Assembly: GCA_038025085.1 (NCBI GenBank)
Contig: CM076148.1
Location: forward strand, 38,213,691 to 38,277,690
DNA: 64,000 nucleotides
Direction: 5' to 3'
From: Tetragonia tetragonoides
Lineage: Eukaryota > Streptophyta > Magnoliopsida > Caryophyllales > Aizoaceae
Part shown: positions 59,155-64,000 of the stretch, in pieces
Numbering within the stretch: the first letter of the stretch is position 1
Layout of the letters: each line of letters opens with the position of its first letter
Notes under the pieces: model-generated
Told to the model about the DNA's origin: nothing
What the model saw: the letters and a program-made list of their open reading frames with translations, nothing else
The model's database searches: none
Translations under genes and position numbers: made by a program

Positions 59155-59773
59155 TACTAAGAAGTAGTGCCTTGACTTCCTATCCTACCAAGTGCCAAAG
59201 TATTTCCTTTCCCAGCACACCGCCTACTCGGACAAAGAATTTACTTTTAATTTGTCAATTCTTACCGATTAACTGTAAAGAAAGAAGGTGACTGCTGCAA
59301 AAACAGTCAAATCAGTAATCACTTTTCTAGAAGCCATTCAGGCTAATCAAAAACAGGACAGGAGGCGGTGATACAAAAGTAAGCAGTCTTTGGTCATGGA
59401 GGAAGGGTGGATAACGAAACAGAGAAGTAAGTGCAGAAGGGCAAGGATGTGTTTAATGGAGGTGGCTGAACAGGAATCACAAACTTAAGTACGTTGCATC
59501 AGACAACGATAGATGTCCAGTCACTACTCACTAGAGTACACAATGTACAAGATAGAGAGGTTTTGGATAGGAGGAAAACAGAGAAAGGGTCTACTTTCTA
59601 GAGATTGAAACAGAGCCTTTTTTAAGAGACATAAACAGAGCCTGAAGAGGTGGCTGACAATGCTGCATGCTTATTGAGCCAAACCAAATGCAAAAAATAG
59701 TCCCGGCCCCATCAAAACTTGTAAATTGAAAATGAGGGCAGGTTTCAGCAAACCATATACCCATTAAAAGCAC
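59155..59773. other. Intergenic, nothing coding
   Basis: A 92-codon minus-strand frame (59591-59869) runs partly through the SINE and has no recognisable domain. Confidence 0.4.
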
Positions 59774-60043
59774 CAACAAGGGTAGTGGTCTAGACTCTAG
59801 TGGTTCCAAACTTATTCCCAAGTGGTTTGGTAAGGCAATGTCATGGGTTCTAATCTTCATTCCCTCCATGCCTAGTGCTTGCTGTCTTCTAGGAACTATA
59901 CTAGCCCCTTGTTAATGCTACATTGACGGGGCGAGTCTTGCGGTGGTTGTTCAGCTAGTCTGATATGTTCGCTATTGAACACGATAGTCCGAATATGACG
60001 TAGCGGGGGTGCCTCGGTCGCCATTCACTTGGCAACAAAAAAA
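59774..60043 (+). mobile_element. tRNA-derived SINE, 270 bp, with 19-bp duplication
   Basis: Flanked by the 19-bp direct repeat ATATACCCATTAAAAGCAC (59755-59773 and 60044-60062). Near its start are GGTAGTGGTCTAGACTCTAG (A-box-like) and, 60-70 bp on, CATGGGTTCTAATCTTC (B-box-like GGTTCTAATC). It ends in a short A run. Pol III boxes plus a long target duplication fit a SINE. Confidence 0.8.
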
Positions 60044-60062
60044 ATATACCCATTAAAAGCAC

Positions 60063-61051
60063 ATCATCTGATCCAAAATTATTGCCTCCATGGCCCATAC
60101 AAAATAGAATAAGGCCTACTTCTAAGAAAGTGAATTTCTCCCTCTTACATACTTCTCCCTCCCGCAAATGTTCCTAAGAGCATCCTTAATGGGGCTAGAA
60201 ATACAAACGCCAAACTGGACCTTCTATTTCTAGTCCCATTTTGGTTTCTTAACAAGATATGGAGAAGGGGGGTAATGTGAAGGAAGAGGGGGAGGGGTTA
60301 GGAAGATTGTGAGTAAACAAACTGAAAATCCTAGAAACTAGGCTAATGCTATTTCTTTAAGAACGTGGTGATAGAGAAGGATGGTAAGACAATGTCATAA
60401 GTCTACCACTACTTAAAGGGTGCCATTTGTATGAGGGATGAAGTGAGTTACAAATTATATACAGATTAGAGAAGGATGATTGAACAGCCTATGCCAAGAA
60501 CATAACTTTGACATGTTAGTAAGCCAAAATCATCCCTCCTAGAACAGCATTGATTAGGCTTAGCCATAATAGAATAGTCCAATCAACCTAAGCTCTAGAA
60601 ACAACATTCAATTCATGACGAGGAAACGACAAAGGCAAACAAAACAGTGTTTCCAACTAACACGTCCAATTGATAATAACAGAAACCCAACAGATGATAT
60701 CATCATTTGCAAGTGATCAATACATGGCCAATGAACATAAAAAAGTTTCAGTCAAAGAGGACATTACACCTACTGAACGAAATTCACAAATAAAATCTGA
60801 GGTGAGAATTGTAGAGCATAAATAGTAAGTGGGAAAAGCTTGCAGATTATCAATTTTGGAAGAGCAATAGCATTCATTGATGCAGCGATGCACCACATCC
60901 AGATGCCACAACAAAAGAGCCGAGCCCCATAATTCTAAATCATTTCCCTAATTGAAGTCAATATTTACACATACAACACAAACCAGAAGAAGTGGAAATA
61001 CTTTTAAGAAACAGAGTATATAGTATAACTAAAGAAGGCAGAGGAACATAC
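60063..61051. other. Intergenic and downstream region of kelch gene 2
   Basis: No gene is supported; short frames on the minus strand (60-70 codons) have no domain. The part next to 61052 is the expected 3' UTR of the kelch gene. Confidence 0.4.
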
Positions 61052-62582
61052 TTATGACAAGAGGTGCGAATCTATAATCTTGAATTTGGAGTTGAAATCA
61101 TAGCAAAAACATCCCACTGTAGAAACCATCAAAGAACCAGGACATTCAGGTGAAGAAAGACAAGGAAACTCCTTAGACACTCGTAGGATAGTGAGATGCA
61201 AAGTAATAGGGTTGTGACCCATAGCGTAGTCCAACCAGATGACGCAAAACAGCTCTTGTTCCAGATGAAAAAAATCTTTAACACCCCGACCCATGAAGGC
61301 ACCTTCATGGCTCAAACCAACAATAGGCCCATCACACAGCCTTGTTGTTTTCCAATCATAGGCACAAAGGTTCCCAGGTTCGCTGAACCAGTACAAAGTG
61401 TTGTGCTCTGGCACCGCCACGGGCTTCCCATACCTGCCCAAATTCCTGTGCAATATCCTATCATAAGTATTATTCCATTCCCTGGAGCGTGCCTCGTGTG
61501 ACCCCTGAATCGCCCCATTGAATATACCCGCCCGATAGTACTCTGCCAACCCACCACGAAGGGGCATAGGGACGTTATAGGAATGAGAAGTTGGTATTTC
61601 CAGTGGTTCCCAGCAATTCCTTTCCGGGTCATACACCTGGCAAAATGAATCTTTCTGAGCCTCTGACTGGGATTTGCGGCTGCTTGTGCCTCCAAAAACG
61701 TAGAGTTTCCCGCAATTAGCCAACAGTTGGGGGCGTGACCTGACAGTTGACACACACATCATAAAAATACCAACATTTAACCATGCATTTCTTTTGTTAC
61801 CATAAATTCAATCAAAAAATCCTCTACCGCCTAAAGGTGGAACCCCTTGTATAGCCAAGCATGAGGGTATGCTTGTTTGAGGCGACTCACAGAGGCATAA
61901 TACGAATTCATTTCACACAATACAATAATGAAGCTGGAAATTTAATTGAAACATAAATAAACAAATAAATCATAGACCTTGGACAATGTTCATGAGCTAT
62001 AATTAAGTTGAAATGGAAATATTTTATTGACATAAAGATAAAAGAGCAGATGGGGTACCTGGGATAATAAAGGGATTCGGCATCTTTCCATTGAAGCTTG
62101 TCTTGGCTAAAATCACAAAAACGATGGAGATAACAAAAACCCTTGGGGCTAACTTTGGTTCGATCGTAATTGTATGCCTCTGTTGTGAAAAGAGCATGAA
62201 CCACAGAACCCATGGCAACAGAGCTGACCAACCGGGGAAAAGTGGACTTGAAAGGGCCGTTTAATTCAAAATCACCACCATATTCAAAGAATCTACCTTT
62301 CCCATCACAATTACATTGATGATGATGATGATGTGAGTGATGATGGTGATAAATGTATTTATGTATGCCCATAGAAGCCTCTGATTCAACGGCGACAACA
62401 AGCCGACGGTATTCTTCTCTTGGGATTCCAACCTTCAACCACCAGCAGTCTGAATGGTCTAATGAATAACCCTGCACACAAAACTGGAATTCAACTGAAT
62501 CCGTTGCTGGTGGTGGTGAAAGTGGTGGTGGTGAAAGTGGTGGTGATGGTGGTGGTGGTGAAATCGACGCCATCGGAGACAT
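61052..62582 (-). CDS. Kelch-repeat protein 2 (two exons)
   Basis: Exon 1 is 62582-62059 and exon 2 is 61739-61052, joined through a 319-bp phase-2 GTACCC..GTCAG intron; the product has 403 residues. Exon 2 has LLANCGKLYVFGGT followed by CQVYDPERNCWEPLEIP (kelch motif), then NTLYWFSEPGNLCAYDWKTT and LFCVIWLDYAMGHNPITLHL, which align with kelch protein 1. The N-terminus carries a proline-rich run (SPPPPSPPLSPPPLSPPP) from a GGTGGT-type repeat and a histidine run (HHHHSHHHHH) from a GATGAT-type repeat. It has the same intron position and phase as gene 1 and about one third identical residues by eye, so the two are ancient paralogues. No F-box or membrane segment. The gene is intact, likely nuclear or cytosolic; function unknown beyond protein binding. 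Confidence 0.8.
62300..62370. repeat. GAT-type trinucleotide run coding for histidine in kelch gene 2
   Basis: TTGATGATGATGATGATGTG and nearby GATGGTGAT words (plus strand) give the histidine run of exon 1. A GGTGGT-rich run at 62511-62562 similarly gives the proline run. Confidence 0.8.
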
Positions 62583-62985
62583 TTTGTTTTGGCTTCGGTT
62601 GATTTTTTAGGGTTTACTGATGAGGAAGAAAGTGAAAGGGAGGAGATTGAGAGAGAGTGTCTAAGACAGAAAAGTGGGTTTGGGATTCATATGGTATTTT
62701 AGATTAGTTAAAACTTAAATTTACAAAATTGTCACATAAGTTGGGATGGAGGGAGTATGTACTTTTAGATATTTTATGAGGATTTGATGATCAAAGATAT
62801 TTTCAAGGAATTTTCTCTATTTAATTATTTTATGTATATTATTTAAAAATTCAGTATTTTGTAAATAATTATTATAAAATAATTATGATGCTATTCGGGT
62901 TTTGAGTCTGATCTAATCGGTCAAATCGATCAAACCAGTTGAACCATAAAATCCCTCGGCTCATCAGTTCCATGCCCAGTTCAAT
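62583..62985. other. Upstream region of kelch gene 2
   Basis: Promoter and 5' UTR side of the minus-strand gene. A Stowaway-like end (GGGATGGAGGGAGTA at about 62742-62757) lies about 165 bp upstream of the start codon; the partner end is not seen. Confidence 0.4.
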
Positions 62986-62989
62986 TTTC

Positions 62990-63545
62990 AAAAAATATTG
63001 ATAGTCTAGTATAGTACCCCTTTACTCTCACTCAAAAGAAATTGCGTGTTTAGTTTCTCCATCAATTTCAGGCTAAACCTTTCTAAAATACCAGTACTAC
63101 AATCAAATCTCTCAAAAACTTGAGTCTTCGAATTCATTACCTCATGGATATCTTTTTCCTCAAAGCTTGCATCTTTTGTAGGCAGATAATTATACAGTGG
63201 GGGTGCAGGCTCAAGAATTTCAGGGATAACTACTGAACCAAGCCTTTTTTTCCTGGTACATAGAGGGTCCACTACCTCCATTTCCTCCACCGACATTATC
63301 TCCGAAACTGGGATAAAAGGAGTATCCAATCTTTAACCTCTATAACTCTGAGATCTACATAGTACCCTGTATCTAGAAATCTATAACTTTCTGGCTCTTC
63401 CCAATTACATTCCCTTGATTCATGCCCTAACTTCCACAAGTATAACAGTAATCTGACAGCCTTTCAATCTTTATACTTACCCAAGTTTTTTCCCCATTCA
63501 CAGTGAAGGTAAAACCTCTAGGGAGATCGAATGGAAATGGAACGT
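62990..63545 (-). pseudogene. DUF4283/zinc-knuckle ORF1 fragment (minus strand)
   Basis: Minus-strand frames 63750-63427 and 63329-63006. The upper one has PFPFDLPRGFTFTVNGEKTW and then VSIKIERLSDYCYTCG, the end of a DUF4283 domain and the start of a CCHC knuckle. After CYTCG the frame stops; a one-base shift restores KLGHESREC, completing the C-X2-C-X4-H-X4-C motif. The lower frame is acidic and has no recognisable domain. This is a LINE-type ORF1 or DUF4283 gene fragment with a frameshift. Confidence 0.65.
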
Positions 63546-64000
63546 GCTTTACATGCGGCGAAGGAGGCTTTCGATAAAACTTTGCAATCCACTGACAAGA
63601 ATCAAAGAGAGAGAGTGGTGAGAAACCTGAATAATGGTTTAGATGCGACTGCACATGAAACCCCTGAGGAAAACCCAAAAAATACCCGTCAACGGATTGA
63701 AGAATGGCTGAATTTGATACAATTTGAATCGCAAGGAGGCTGCTCATCATGGGCTGAGGAAGTAGAAGAAGAACAACAACAAGCTCAACAAGGTACGAAA
63801 TCGATTTGGGATAATTTTGATACTAGTAAACTTAGTAACGCTGGATTTTGTTTGGATTATGTTAAACCTGATGAAATTGAGGGTAAAATTGTTGGTAATA
63901 TTGAACTAGAAGATATTGCATCTGAGATTGAGTATTGGACAAATGCTGTTGTTTGTTACATATTGGGTGTTAGTCCGTCATATGCCATTGTTCGTGGATT
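63531..64000 (+). CDS. DUF4283-type N-terminal frame, running out of the window
   Basis: An uninterrupted plus-strand frame from ATG 63531 to the window end (156 codons and two bases). It starts MEMERALHAAKEAFDKTLQ, an acidic/charged N-terminus with a Gln-rich stretch (EEVEEEQQQAQQG), and ends with YWTNAVVCYILGVSPSYAIV, the first block of a DUF4283 domain as in plant LINE ORF1 proteins. An in-frame TAG at 63519-63521 precedes the ATG, which supports the start. It overlaps the minus-strand fragment by a few bases, on the opposite strand. Only the first part is visible, so whether the element continues intact cannot be judged. Confidence 0.65.
   Translation, partial: MEMERALHAAKEAFDKTLQSTDKNQRERVVRNLNNGLDATAHETPEENPKNTRQRIEEWLNLIQFESQGGCSSWAEEVEEEQQQAQQGTKSIWDNFDTSKLSNAGFCLDYVKPDEIEGKIVGNIELEDIASEIEYWTNAVVCYILGVSPSYAIVRG

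Overview
This is plant nuclear DNA, almost certainly from a eudicot. It has compact introns with GT..AG borders, AT-rich spacers, plant families (TOUGH/TGH, kelch proteins) and a plant transposon set (L1- and RTE-type LINEs, Au-like SINE, Tourist and hAT MITEs, a Mutator-like element, a Ty1/copia remnant). Nothing fixes the species; a Caryophyllales origin is only an impression. There is no operon structure. Most of the window is transposon-derived and most coding pieces are broken.

Left third (1-15 kb): a LINE remnant (DUF4283/zinc-knuckle ORF1 plus endonuclease) abuts an unknown minus-strand gene (2132-3108). Upstream of that gene lies an array of eleven copies of a ~250 bp repeat (3.5-6.85 kb), carrying two copies of one hAT MITE with the same 8-bp target duplication and a SINE tail. 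A candidate first exon of the gene lies beyond the array at 6.9-7.2 kb. Then come a 24-bp minisatellite, a degenerate tRNA-like sequence (8743-8813), a 949-bp Mutator-type element with 9-bp target duplications and a proline-rich ORF (Pack-MULE-like, 11918-12866), and LINE tails.

Middle (15-25 kb): a near full-length but inactivated RTE-clade LINE with tandem 5' monomers and a (TTG)n tail; LINE tails; a two-exon kelch gene on the minus strand (21472-23190); a Tourist MITE; a LINE RNase H fragment; and a degenerate inverted-repeat region.

25.5-44.7 kb holds the scattered remains of one TOUGH (TGH) gene, a G-patch RNA-processing factor. Exon 1 is at 25563, one internal exon at 31.5 kb and the frameshifted 3' end at 44.1 kb. 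Between them sit several L1-type LINE pieces in the same orientation, and the G-patch and SWAP exons are not visible. An Au-type SINE lies here too; its 3' end resembles the tail of the RTE LINE 11 kb upstream.

Right third (45-64 kb): AT microsatellites; a copia remnant on the minus strand with its primer-binding site but no LTR; an eight-exon gene of unknown family (52173-57897) whose splice sites and phases agree throughout but which carries two in-frame stops; a second Tourist MITE; a SINE with a 19-bp target duplication; a second two-exon kelch gene (61052-62582) with its intron at the same position and phase as the first; and, at the edge, DUF4283 fragments on opposite strands, one of them an open frame running out of the window.

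The best candidates for working genes are the two kelch genes. The 2.1-3.1 kb gene is possible. The eight-exon gene would be functional only if its two stops are assembly or allele artefacts.
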